A stretch of 64,000 bases of DNA from Ceratotherium simum simum (Eukaryota; Chordata; Mammalia; Perissodactyla; Rhinocerotidae). Shown piece by piece: positions 44,637 through 55,534 of the stretch. Position numbers and translations under genes: made by a program. Positions within the stretch are counted from its first letter, which is position 1. Each line of letters starts with the position of its first letter. The notes under the pieces are model-generated. The model saw nothing but the letters and a program-made list of their open reading frames with translations. It had not been told where the DNA came from and did not search any database. The stretch is from NCBI RefSeq assembly GCF_000283155.1, contig NW_004454170.1, forward strand, positions 14,795,304-14,859,303, read 5' to 3'.

Positions 44637-44846
44637 CAGTTGTGTGTTGCTTAACGACAGGGACAAGTTCTGAGACATGCACCATTAGGCAATTTCATCG
44701 TTGTGTGGCCATCACAGAGTGTACTTACACAAACCCAGATGGTACAGCCTATTACACACCTAGGCTATATGGTACTAATATTATGGAACCACCATTGTAC
44801 ATGCGGTCCCTCGTTGACCGAAACGTCATTATGCGGTACATGACTG
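44637..44846 (+). mobile_element. Short Tigger-type DNA transposon with both ends
   Basis: It starts 'cagttgtgtgttgcttaacg' and ends 'attatgcggtacatgactg', with TA immediately outside both ends (44635-44636 and 44847-44848), as expected of a Tc1/mariner-superfamily insertion. Only about 210 bases remain, including 'gagtgtacttacacaaaccc' and 'cacacctaggctatatggta'. There is no transposase, so it is a non-autonomous internal-deletion copy. Confidence 0.88.
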
Positions 44847-44848
44847 TA

Positions 44849-47800
44849 TTGTCACCCATATGCCACCACTTGGAAGGGGGTAGAAGAACTAAGCTTTTAA
44901 CTGTCATGCAACAGATTTACCATTCAAAACAAAGAAGTGGTAACAGAGTGGCAGATTCATTGCCTTCTTGATTCATTGCACAAACGTTATTAGTTGTGCA
45001 CTAAGTTCCAAGCACTGGGTGGGAATCTATGTGGAAAGATGTGTTCTCTGAAATTCTAGGATGCAATGCAAACAAAAAAAGCAAAGAATTAATAAGCATC
45101 TGATGAAAGCTGGCACAAGATGGGAACCCAAAGAGGGCGGCAGCTCTCTTGAGGAAGATTTTGATGGAGGAGGGGGTCTGAGACTGGGTTCCCCACCTGT
45201 CCTCATGAGAGGAGAAAGGCCACATCAACTCTTTCACCTGCTCCCACCCAAGGAGAGTGGTGACCAGCTACCCAACCGGCAGAAGGTGTGGACACCTTGC
45301 AGACTCAATCCCAGCCCCAAGGCATTGGAGTTTAAGCTACATGGCAAGAACTTTCCTGACAGAAAGAAAAAATAGATAGAAAATGTCTCAGCCTCACATG
45401 TCCTATTTTTAATTGATTTGCACACAGACTCTTCAATCACGATATTAATATTTAATTGTCCTGTCAGGTCAGATCCTTCCCAGTCAGACAGTTAAAAATG
45501 GCTTGGGACAGAGAAGGAAATGAGGTAGTGGGACGGCATGAAATGAGGAACGTGAGGCATTTGCTAGGAGGGGGTTAAGATCTGAGGGCCAAAGAGAAGC
45601 CCTGGCCCTAGGCTCCTGACAGGAAGAACATCTTGCTTGCTTTCTCTCTGTCACTGTTACTTCATTGCACATATCTGTAAGCACAACAGCACTCGTCCAA
45701 AAGGTCATTTAGGGAACCATATGCGTTTAGACAACACTAAGGCCTGCAGAGAAAATGGGGTGTTTCTTTGACAAGGAGAAGCCAGGACGCTGGTCTCTGG
45801 GGAAGGGTCCAGAGGATGAAGGATGCATGTCCCTCGGTTTTCTAAATTTGTGAGGGACTGATTGGTGTTTTGACTCTGGGCCCCACACCAGCCCAGGTGA
45901 AATCTGATTACATGCATGCTTCGTCGAGAAACAGTGACCATCTTGGCTGCCCAGCAGCACAGCAGCATAGAAAAATGGCTTGGGAACTATTTTAGGTTAA
46001 CGCGGTCTCAGAAGCAGTGAATTAATGTCTCAATGTGACTCATTCCAAGAGGTTATTAATAGGCAGGAGATGAGAGGGCTGGGAGAACTGAATTTCATTC
46101 AGTTTCAGCCTCTTGCTTTATTTATACCTTTTTTAAAAACAGAAACCAAGAGGTAAAGCTTGCCTTGCAGGCTTCCAGTGGAGTAGGGAGAGAAGGCCAC
46201 CCACCTCCTCCGAGCAACGGCACTCACCTTGGAGGCCACCACAGTCTTTTCTGACCACTGCCAATTCCTTTGCTGCACAAAAGCCTAACAAGTCCAGGTA
46301 GTCACAGAAAATCAAGCTGAGGTGATGCCTCATTTTCAGCAAGCTATGAAGAAAAACTTCGAGTCTTCAGAAAAAGCTTCAATATCACCTTCACCTCTCT
46401 GTGCATCTTCTTGGTTTGGGGCAGTGGTTCTCCTTGGAGAAGCATCTGCTGGAAGGGGGCCTTTGGGAATGCGTGGATGTATTTGGTTAACAGTTGGGTT
46501 GGGATGGTCTCAACATTTAATGGGAAAAGGGCAGAGTTGCTAGACAGCCTGAAATGCCCTGGATGATGTCCCCAACCAAGAACTGCCCCTCATTCCACGT
46601 GACGGCTGGGTGCCCACTATGCATTCTTGAATGGAGGACGTGTTGAGAATGATGTGAGCCTAAAACTGAACTCCATTTTACACATAAAGTATTTGTTGCA
46701 TGTTTTCAAATGCATGAAGTTTTCCAAGAATGCAACTGTTGTGCAAATCACGGAAAGACTGAATTTTGTTTTGTTTGAGACGTTACCAAGAGTTGTTCAC
46801 CCTTTGAAAAATCACATTCCTGATGGCAATGCTGCTTGTGGTATTTGATTTAGCAAAACCACACACCTGTACCAGTCTGCATTTGCAGCTGCCAGATTTG
46901 CAGTGCTTCTACTTGGGCACGTGAGCATCTGACTACCTCATGCTGACTCCTAACGTAATCGCACCAAACCTTTAACGTATTGAAACATATATGATGTTAA
47001 CATAAGCATCTTTTCTTTTATTTCTCCTTTATATTTCCATTAAGGCATTATACTGATTTTTAAAACCTTGTGTAAGTGGGTAATATTAATTTAATTTCAG
47101 GAACATAAAGAGGACATTATAGAATATTTCTTGGTACGGGGAGAGGCATGGGGTCTGATCCAGGTCCTAAAGCAGTGTTGAGACAAATGGTTTAGGTTTT
47201 AAAGCAGCACAAACTCCTGAGAGAAGAGCCAGGCAGGTGGCTCATCAGCAGTTGGACCCCCTGAGTCATGTTCTACTCTAAAGGCTCAAATGCTTCTGAA
47301 AACACAACTGCCTACAAGAATCAGGCAACTCACAGGAAAGAGGGCACGGTTAGAAAAGCAAGAGTCTAAGGGCGTGGCAGGGACACTGGCTCTCAGTCTC
47401 ACTGGGGCACCGTAGGGTCTGTGGCAAACTGGGCTTCAGCGCCTGCGGACTGTTGCCCTGCAAGATTGCAGGCACAGTGTTGCTAGACCTTCCATTTTTT
47501 TTAGTGGAAGGTGGAAAGCTGACATGTTGGCAGCTGTTTAGTTGGCATAAGGCTAGGCTGCTCTAACAAAGAGAGCCAACAAAACCACATTGATTTCTTT
47601 TGCAATTCATGGTCAAGGCTGGGCAACAGTCTGGATATCAGCCTGGAAAAGAGGGAAGTGGGTGTAGAGGAGAGCATGTGCAGCATTATTAAGGCCCAGG
47701 CTTGGAAGTGGCCCACCTCACTTCCACCCGTGTCCTCTGATTGGTGGCCAACCGTTGTCCTTAGTTGGGCAGCCATTGCCCGGCTCTAATGCTGATGGTC

Positions 47801-47989
47801 TCTGCCAGAGTACCTAATTCAAATACTCAGATCATCACATGGGCCAATCCAATGCAGACCATGGGGCTGGACTCGCCTCAAGGAATTTATCATTTAATTG
47901 GAGATTTAAATTCCACACATGGGGAAACAATTCAGAATAGACGAGGAAGAAGGAAGGCAGGTGGGATGACATCGTTGACCTAAATAAAG
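44849..47989. other. Intergenic, no recognised gene or clear repeat
   Basis: More than 3 kb with only a possible L2 end near 44985-45040. Short open frames on both strands overlap and have no recognisable product. It is the longest stretch in the window outside the 3' UTR in which I could not name a repeat. That may mean unique sequence or repeats too worn to see by eye. Confidence 0.4.
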
Positions 47990-48490
47990 AGGTAAATTAA
48001 GGCAAGCTCAAAAATTGTCAAAAGGGTGAGTTTATTAGGGGAATAACAGAGGAGTTGCAATTCAGGACACGTAAAACTGCAGCAAGCTACAGGTGAGTCC
48101 ATTGAGGGTTTGAGGGTGTATATGCAGAGGGAATGCAAAGAGGGGAGAGTTCAGTTGGAGTTTGTTAAAATAAAAAACAAATGGAGACCAGATTTGAAAA
48201 TTCTCCAGCAGACAAAACCAGTCCAATCAGGCAAACAAAGCTTAATTCAGCTTATTTTGCGAGACCAACACGACCTGGGTCACTTCTTGTTCATGCCTCT
48301 GGAAATCATAAGCAAAAATTTCCAAGGTTGATCTGAGACAACCCCTGACCAACTCCTTATCATTGAAGAAAATTCCAACATTATCAGTTTTTCTGTAAAT
48401 CAGGCATTTATGGGAAATCAGTCTTCTCAGTCTTTAAGTTTTGTTTTCCTGAGGGCACAGGTGTGATTTTTTCCATCTTACATCCTTCGG
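47990..48490 (-). repeat. Possible LTR-like repeat, family unknown
   Basis: 'gtgagtttattaggggaata' near 48026 and the sharp change in composition suggest a reversed LTR, but no family match or duplication could be shown. Confidence 0.25.
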
Positions 48491-48629
48491 TTCCATTTTA
48501 CATTGAAATTCTTTCACGAGGTGTTTAAACTGGTGGAGGAGTGGCATACTCAGAGCAAACACTCTTAGCGGGGACAGCTTGGAGGACAGAGGGACCTAGA
48601 CCTTGAAGGCAGGCAAGGGAGTTTTTATT

Positions 48630-48865
48630 CAGATTGCCTGTCCCACCTCCAGGAAACCTTTCCTGACAAATCACTCCCAGGACACCTGAGGTCTCCTGTT
48701 ACACATTCCCGGTGCAGCGCTGATCACACTTACGGTTTTTCTTACCTGTTTTTGTCTTCCCGTCTAGAATGCAATTACATTTTGCTCACTGTTGTATCCC
48801 CAGAGTCTTGCCAAGTAATTGGTATATGTAGGTGCTCAACAAATTACTTGATGAATGACCGAAAA
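48630..48865 (+). repeat. L2 LINE 3' fragment, plus strand
   Basis: 'cctttcctgacaaatcactc' then 'ccgtctagaatgcaattaca', 'cactgttgtatccccagagt' and 'gtaggtgctcaacaaattac' follow the L2 3' end closely. Confidence 0.8.
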
Positions 48866-48924
48866 ATTCCTGTGAACAGTAGAAAATTAATGCATGTCGG
48901 TGCAAGGTGTGAGCACAGTGCTTT

Positions 48925-49110
48925 GTTAGGAAGATTAATCTGGTTATGATGTTGAGAAGGCCAGAGCAAGCAGGATGAAGACAGACTGGCTTGCTTGTGA
49001 AGTATCCTGCGAGTGAGGGTGGAGATGCCCTGAGGGAAGGGATGGGTTTAGAAAGGCTGATGGATTGTGGGGCTTGGGTGGGGAGTAGAGAATAAGAAAC
49101 TCAATTTTGG
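48925..49110 (-). repeat. L2 internal fragment, minus strand
   Basis: 'ggaagattaatctggttatg' followed by 'gaagacagactggcttgctt' recalls the reversed L2 region upstream of its 3' UTR. Confidence 0.4.
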
Positions 49111-50884
49111 GTGTTTCACTCCAAACCTAGTCCAGTGCTAACAGTTAGCTGCAGTCCCAGTTAGGGACTGAGTGGAGGAGGGAAGGTCTGAGTGGAGGAG
49201 ATAGCAGTGAGAAGCGAATCCCTGAGGGTTCTATGTACCATGAAGTTGAATTAAAATGGAAGTTACAGGAGAGGCTTCCTGGATGAGGGAGCATTTATGA
49301 TGGGCTTTGAGGCATGGGGAAAATGAATATTCTGAAAAAGCACGTCAGCTTCATTAGCTTGCCAGGAATATAGTAACAGTCCAATAAATATTTTTATGAA
49401 TGAAAGAATAAATTAGGAAATGGATGGCTATGGTTTGTTCTAGACTCTTTGGAAAAATGATTGAGAGGACAATCAGGGGTTCTTCTCAAGTTAGAAAGTT
49501 TTTGGTTGTGACATCAGGCGTTGGCCACTCAAGCCCATTGAAGAAAGCTGTGATCTCTGAGGAACAGGGTTCCGCTGGACATGAGTGGGAGTTCAGGGAG
49601 AGGTCAGGTCACCCCTTACCTGAGCCAGTGATCTAGAAAACACCTAGCAGGTGGCAGTCCCTGTAGCCCGGGGTCAACCTGGCTGCTGACCTTGCCAGTC
49701 ACACTAGCAGCCTGTGAAGGCTTCCACAGCCCCAGGGGCCAGCAGGCGGGCCCAGCATCTGCTATAACATTCTCATGGCTGTGAAAGAAAGACACAGGTC
49801 TTCCATTGTGTGCGAAGGAGTAGGGCTGTGGCAGTGGCGGAGGAGGGGCTCAGACAGACCCGAGACATAGGTGAGGGGAGGAAGGCTCCACAGTCAAACA
49901 GAGGCTTGGCTGTGTTAGAGGATCTCTCAGGGAGTCAAACATTCAGGTGATTTGGCTTAGGTTAAGGAAAGGGCTTTCTCTGCAAATAGAGCAAGTGCCC
50001 AGAAGTCACAACTCAAGATGCTTATGGGAGGCAAGATTGAAAGGCCCAGTGTGGCTGGTGGTCAGGCTCACAGTGTTAATGAGCAGGCCTTGGGAGCTAG
50101 GGGTGAGGAATGGTTGGGCTTGGTTTTAGATCTTCTTGAAGGAGGCTCTGAGTGTGGCTGGAGGTGAAGAGGAGACAGAGGAAGAGCATGCTGAAGGGGA
50201 ACTAGACCAGAAGTCAGAAGACCTGGATTTTAAATTCAAGTTTTACCAGCCAGTGGTTGGTGCTGAATACATCATTTGTCTTCTTTGTGCCCTCTTTTCT
50301 GCACCTGTCCTGCTCTGGCCCAGGACTTTTGGGGATGGAGGTGGGGCAGATGGACATGCTTTGAAGAGGCACAGAGTCCCACCCACTGTGAAGGGCTAAT
50401 GCATCAGTGGTTTTGATTCCCCTGCACTTCATGAGCACATCATGAATACGCAATAAATATAAAAAAGCAGCAGTTCCAGACTCAGAGACCCCAACCAGGA
50501 ATATTCTCCACCAAGGTCAAGTGAGCCCCCAAAAACCAGAGGGAGTGATGATTTCCCTTCCTGCAGCTCCCGGGATCAATTAGAAATAATAAAAGGTTTG
50601 GGCCCAAGAATTAAAAATTAGGATCAACCTAAAGTACTTCACTGCCAAATATCTTGTTCTTCCAAAGATGATGATCCAAATAATAGAGATTCTGAATAAG
50701 ACTGAATAATGCACTTTGGGAAAAAGATTAGATTCCTTTGCTGAACAATAGATTAAGTATTTTTGAAATGACTGAGAACAACGAAGATAAAATATCCAAG
50801 CCTACTTCAAGAATTAATCAACCAAGGAAACAGACATTTCCATTATCCAAGATGCTAGTAAGACTTTAAATGTAAACATCTCAG
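49111..50884. other. Intergenic, nothing firmly recognised
   Basis: Patches at about 49255-49410 and 49960-50150 could be worn L2, but I cannot support boundaries. No gene was seen. Confidence 0.35.
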
Positions 50885-51000
50885 AAATGCTAGAAGGTCA
50901 TATTTGGAAGAAATCTTTAAAGGTGAATTTAACCCAACCTATTCACTTTACAGATGAAGAAACTGAGGCCCAGAGAAGAGGTTACAGTAAGACACCAAAA
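50885..51000 (-). repeat. MIR-like fragment, minus strand
   Basis: 'tattcactttacagatgaag' followed by 'aaactgaggcccagagaaga' is a MIR-type core. Confidence 0.6.
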
Positions 51001-51408
51001 ATGCATATTCAAAGTTTACCTTCTCCTGTGCTGAATGCGGATATGACTACACATGTCCACACCTGGCATCTGGCTGCCTGGGACACCTGCAAGGCTGATA
51101 TTGGGTGATGTGAGGTTTGATTTTACCCAGTATCTCTTCCTTTGGGGGAACTCCTCGCCTTCTCCTGGATCTGTCAGTCATGGTGCTGTCCGTCATGGCA
51201 GGGTACTTGACTCAGGCTGGCGGATAGTTGCAGGGATTGGTCTGGAGTGGGCATGCAATCCAAGCAGAACCCATCGAAGTCTTTTCCTGGGATTTTTATA
51301 TGGATGTTTCCCAAGCTGCTGAAGCCATGTAAGTGTGCTTCCCTAACTGCAAAGAGGAAGCTATTTGAGGAGAGAATAAGGCTACTCTAGAAGGAAGAAA
51401 ACCCACGA
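51001..51408. other. Intergenic, nothing recognised
   Basis: No gene or supported repeat. Confidence 0.35.
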
Positions 51409-51498
51409 TTAGATAGATAGAAGATAGATATAGGTAGACGGATAGATAGATATATACATACATAAATACACACAAACACACACACATACAAACATAGA
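51409..51498. repeat. Compound microsatellite (GATA/CATA/CACA)
   Basis: An interrupted run of TAGA units passes into CATA and then CACA units. Confidence 0.9.
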
Positions 51499-51899
51499 AA
51501 GAACCAGCTCCCACACTTGCTAGTTCTTTTGTTTGAACTAGTTTGAATTAAATTTCTGTCACTTGCAAACTAAAAGTTAAGATTAATATAGTGGAAACAC
51601 AAGGGCTCTGTGACTTTTTAATCATCTAAAGCCAATAAGTTGGTGGGAGATGGGAAAGAAATGAGAAAACCCAGGCGGTCTTCTGCTATTTTCCTGCAAC
51701 ATTTTAGTTAAACTCATTTTCAGATAAAATGTTGGGCCACTTCCAACAAGTTGCTGTTCCTGAAAACTCCACATTTTCACTTGCCTTTGCAAATGTCATC
51801 CTCTCTGCCCTTGGGATCTCCTGCCCCTTTCCATTTATGTCTGTTGTTTGGTTAACTCTTATTCATCCTTTGAATCCCTGCCCTGATCCTGTCTCATTC
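51499..51899. other. Intergenic, nothing recognised
   Basis: No gene or supported repeat. Confidence 0.35.
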
Positions 51900-52115
51900 A
51901 TTTGTTCTTCTTTTACCAAGAATTTACTGAACCAAGTGCTGTGCTAGGAGCTGGGAATATGGCCAAGAGCATGACATTCATTCAATTCAACCAACAGATA
52001 TTTCTCGAATGCTTACTATGTGCCAGTCACAGCGTTAGGTGCAGGAAATCCAGAGGTGAGTGAGCAAGACAAGGTCCCTGCCCTTGTGGACTTTATATTC
52101 TATTGGGAGGTAAAA
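51900..52115 (-). repeat. Two L2 3'-end fragments, minus strand
   Basis: 51905-51970 ('aagaatttactgaaccaagt', 'gtgctaggagctgggaatat') and 51975-52115 ('aaccaacagatatttctcga', 'tactatgtgccagtcacagc', 'ctgcccttgtggactttata') are two successive reversed L2 3' ends. Confidence 0.7.
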
Positions 52116-52149
52116 GATAGAATTCATTTAGGAGTGAGATGTCATTTAT

Positions 52150-52250
52150 GTCCATTCTCCTCAATAGCTATTTCTTACCTGTATTTCCTACTGGACTGTG
52201 AGGAGTGTAGGGAGAGAGACTGTGTCCTTCATCTCCTCTTTCCACCGTGG
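52150..52250 (+). repeat. L2 3' fragment, plus strand
   Basis: 'ctactggactgtgaggagtg' followed by 'gagactgtgtccttcatctc' is the L2 3' segment usually read as 'gactgtgagctcctt'. Confidence 0.5.
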
Positions 52251-52764
52251 TACAGAGCCCAAGGACACGGTGATGCCTAGCCTGAGCCCAGCAGTGCTTT
52301 CTTATCCGTGGAGGACCCTGCTCAGTTATGCAGGGAGGAGGGGCTGTTTGTGGGAGCAGGGACTGTGCTCCCCCAGGGCCTGGCAGACTCCTCTCCAGCA
52401 GTGGGTGGAAACAGGAATTTAATGAGGTTTTAAAGAAGACAATGAAGAAGATCCAAAGGTATGGCCATCTGGACTTCAGCGATTTATGAGAAAGTAAGTC
52501 CGGCCCTAGAAAACAGCTGGGTAATCTCTGAAGAGAAGCCAAGTGAGTTTAATCCCCAGGCAAAAGCTGTTTGGTGGGGTCCAAGGGCAAGGCTGTGACT
52601 GTCACTGTTGTCTAATGAGGCTGCCGTGGGCTCCCTCCAGCTTAGGGCGAGGGAGGTCAGGGGACCAGGCAGGTGGGCCCAGGGCAGGGCAAATGCAGGA
52701 GGCCCTGGGTGGTGAGTTCCTGGTGCTGAGATGGGGCCAAGGCTCCTGTGGCTGAGAGACCTGT
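52251..52764. other. Intergenic, nothing recognised
   Basis: No gene or supported repeat; moderately GC-rich. Confidence 0.35.
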
Positions 52765-52925
52765 GGTGCCTTCAGAATCAGAGCAGAAGGAACTGTGGAG
52801 TTCATCTGGTCCTACCTCCTTATTTAGATGAGAAAACTGAGGCCCAGAGAGGTTAGGCAGCTTAACAAAGGTCAAACAGCTAAGCAGTGGCCAAGCCAGG
52901 AGTTAGCTCCAAGTTCTCCTGCCTC
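52765..52925 (-). repeat. MIR-like fragment, minus strand
   Basis: 'cttatttagatgagaaaact' then 'gaggcccagagaggttaggc' and 'aaaggtcaaacagctaagca' is a well-preserved reverse MIR-type core. Confidence 0.7.
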
Positions 52926-53035
52926 TGCAGCAAGCTGAGTCCCCTCAGGTAGGAAATGGGAACCTTGGCTAATCCTCCACCATGTGTAGCCGTTTTTCAA
53001 GATTAGTACCCGGCCCTCTTTCCTTTTTCTATACC

Positions 53036-53069
53036 TCCTTCCTTCTCTCTCTCCCTCCCTCCCTCCCAA
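53036..53069. repeat. CT/CCTT-rich simple repeat
   Basis: A pure pyrimidine tract ending in three CCCT units. Confidence 0.85.
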
Positions 53070-53074
53070 GATGA

Positions 53075-53535
53075 AAGGAACCCCTATGTGCCAGGCACTG
53101 GGATAGGTGCTGAGGATCGAGATGCCCCGGCTTGGTTGCAACCCTTAGGAGCTCCCAGGCTATGGAAAAGGAAGACGTAACCACCAGGTAATTACAGCTC
53201 GGTGTGGTCAGGCAGGACGCACAATGAGCTCTAAGTGCACAGGGGTCACCCAGCTGATCCTGGGGCATCAGGGACCACATTCTGGAGGAGGGGATGCTTG
53301 TGCCAAGTGTTGAAGAATCAGGAGACAGGTATGTGACAGGCTTTAAGTAGGAAAGTGAGATTCTGGGAATTTCATTTCAGATAAACTATTCTAGTGACAG
53401 TGTGAGGGCTGGATTTATAGGGGTGGTGCAGAGACCGGCAGGGGAGACCTGTTAGAAGGCAGTGGTCTAAGGAAGAGCTTTTGAGGGCCTGGAGTTGTAC
53501 ATGGCAGGCAGGCAGGAAGGAAAAGAGTCAAGAAA
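53075..53535 (-). repeat. L2 LINE fragment, minus strand
   Basis: 'cctatgtgccaggcactggg' then 'agctctaagtgcacaggggt', and later 'tggaggaggggatgcttgtg' and a stretch to 'gtcaagaaatatttataagg', follow a reversed L2 with gaps. Confidence 0.6.
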
Positions 53536-53654
53536 TATTTATAAGGTAACATCAGCAAACCTGTGTATTGGTGAGGAGGGGGTGAGGAGGCAGATGGAGG
53601 AGAAAGGCTGAGCTCTTAAGATCCTCTCCTCCATCCATAGTCTGACGGCTCTTT

Positions 53655-53885
53655 CCCTAAGCTGCAGGCTGCAGGCTGGATGTCTGGATGCAGACAACCA
53701 CTGCCTCTCAAACCCAAAAGCCCTACTTGGTTCTCCACAAAATTGTCTCCACTTCTTCATTCTCTGGTTTCAGTCAATGGTTCTCTACTCTCCCTATTTT
53801 CATGTTCCAATTACAGCTTGTTTTAGGGCCACCCTGGTCCTTACCTTGGCTGAGCAGACGTCTTCTCTCAGGGCAGCCCAACTCG
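53655..53885 (+). repeat. L2 LINE internal fragment, plus strand
   Basis: 'ctggatgtctggatgcagac' followed by 'aaattgtctccacttcttca' and 'gtcaatggttctctactctc' corresponds to the L2 segment with 'ggatgtctcaaaggcatctc' then 'cagttgatggcaactccatc'. Confidence 0.55.
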
Positions 53886-54324
53886 CCTGACTGTTTCTGA
53901 GCCTGAATTTAAAAGGTGCATCTGGTCACTTCCCCAGGGGAGGCTGCTTCCCACTCCGAGCAGTTGAATCATTTAACATTTAGCCAAGTTCCACAAACAT
54001 TTACCAAAAAATCACAAATTGCTGAGCCCCCCAGGCATCCAATCATAGCAGGAGGTTGGTTTTTGCCCTCTAGGAGATGCCCAGAGTATAAAGGGAATCC
54101 TTCTCCATTTCTGAACCGCAAGCTCTTCATCTCCAGGTTGTTTTCTCCACCTTGCTTTGGTGCACAGAATGGGAAAAAAAAAATCTGATTTAAAAAACAA
54201 AACCAATGAACAACAACAAAACTCCCTTAATTATTTGTTCTCATGGGCCAAATGTCAGCATGATCAAGGGTCTAGGATAAGTCTGTTGTAGAGAAAAAAA
54301 TTAAAAAATATGGCTTTTGGTTTT
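53886..54324. other. Intergenic, nothing recognised
   Basis: No gene or supported repeat. Confidence 0.35.
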
Positions 54325-54365
54325 ATTGTAGGTGCTCAATAAATATTTGTGGAATGAATGAATGT
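54325..54365 (+). repeat. L2 extreme 3' end
   Basis: 'gtaggtgctcaataaatatt' followed by 'tgtggaatgaatgaatg' is the L2 terminus. Confidence 0.7.
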
Positions 54366-54739
54366 CCAGGCTAAGAAAGCATTCATTGCACAGATCCTGT
54401 AAGACCTGCCTGAGAGCAAGGGCTGGGAGCCACCTCTTGGCATCCTCGGTGCCTGTCACTGGCCCCACATTCACAGAAACTCGGGGCATGATGGGTGGGC
54501 GAAGGTATCAATTATTATGATAGCATTCACTATTTACAAAAATCAATGATATCACTTTGCCCTGGAAAATAGCTGAATATTTAAAGTAGGTCTCTTCCGC
54601 ATCCTGAAAGCTTGTTGCTCTGATTATTCAAATCAATTCAACATTCGCCGAGGAAAAGCAGTACAGATTGTTCAAGGATGAGAGGGAACCAGTTCTGATC
54701 TCCTAAGACTTGCAGTTCAGATGTGGTGGGGTTGGGGGG
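54366..54739. other. Intergenic, nothing recognised
   Basis: No gene or supported repeat. Confidence 0.35.
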
Positions 54740-55365
54740 TGCGGCGTGGAGGGTGGCAGGAGTGTCGGCTTCTGGTGTCAGACAGGCCTGTGTTTCACCC
54801 AGGTTCCCCCACCGCCTCTGGAGTTGGGTAAGCTCCCAACAATCGCAGAGCCTTGTGTTTTTAATCCTTTCGATCTCATGTCACATTGTTGGGAGGACTG
54901 TATTAGTTTGCTAGGGCCGCCATGACAAAGTACCACAGACTGGGTGGCTAAAACAACAGAAATTAATTTTCTTAGAATTCTGGAGGTTGGAGGTCTGAGA
55001 TCAGGGTGTCAGCAAGTTTGATTTCTCCTGAGGCCTTGGCTTGCAGATGGCCACCCCTTGCTGCCTCTTCACATGGTGTCCCTCTGTGCCCATGCGCCCC
55101 TGGTGTCTCCTTGTGTGTCCAAATTTCCTCTTCTTATAAGGACACCCTTCAGGTTGGATTAGGGTCCACCCTAATGGCCTCATTTTAACTCAATCACCTC
55201 TTTAAAGGTCCTGTCTCCAATTACAGTCACATTCTGAGGTACAGGGGGTTAGAGCTTCGACGTATGAATTTTGGGGGACACAATTCAGCCCGTAACAAGG
55301 ACCAAATAAAATCAAGTGCGAAATGCCTAGCACAATGTCTGCCTGGCACATGGTAACATCCTACA
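54740..55365 (+). repeat. MIR SINE, plus strand, split by an LTR
   Basis: 54740-54898 ('tctggtgtcagacaggcctg', then 'tctggagttgggtaagctcc' and 'catgtcacattgttgggagg') and 55298-55365 ('gcgaaatgcctagcacaatg', 'tctgcctggcacatggtaac') are colinear MIR halves. Confidence 0.75.
54899..55297 (-). mobile_element. MLT1-like solo LTR with perfect 5-bp duplication
   Basis: The plus strand starts TGTATTAGTTTGCTAGGG and ends CCCGTAACA, the reverse complement of a MaLR LTR ('cttcttataaggacaccctt', 'atgaattttgggggacacaa' are its landmarks). AGGAC occurs immediately outside both ends (54894-54898 and 55298-55302). The host site is a MIR. Non-coding, no internal genes. Confidence 0.92.
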
Positions 55366-55534
55366 GACTGGAGTTCCCTCCTCTTTCCCTCTAGTAGGAT
55401 AATTAAAGTCCAAAATAACCATTTTTAGATGGAGCAAGTATAAAATTTGGCTCTTGTGGGTATAAATTGTTACTAAATATAAGTAAGGGGGATCCAAATT
55501 AATGAGTTTTTATTATCAAAGCTGATTTGGGGAT

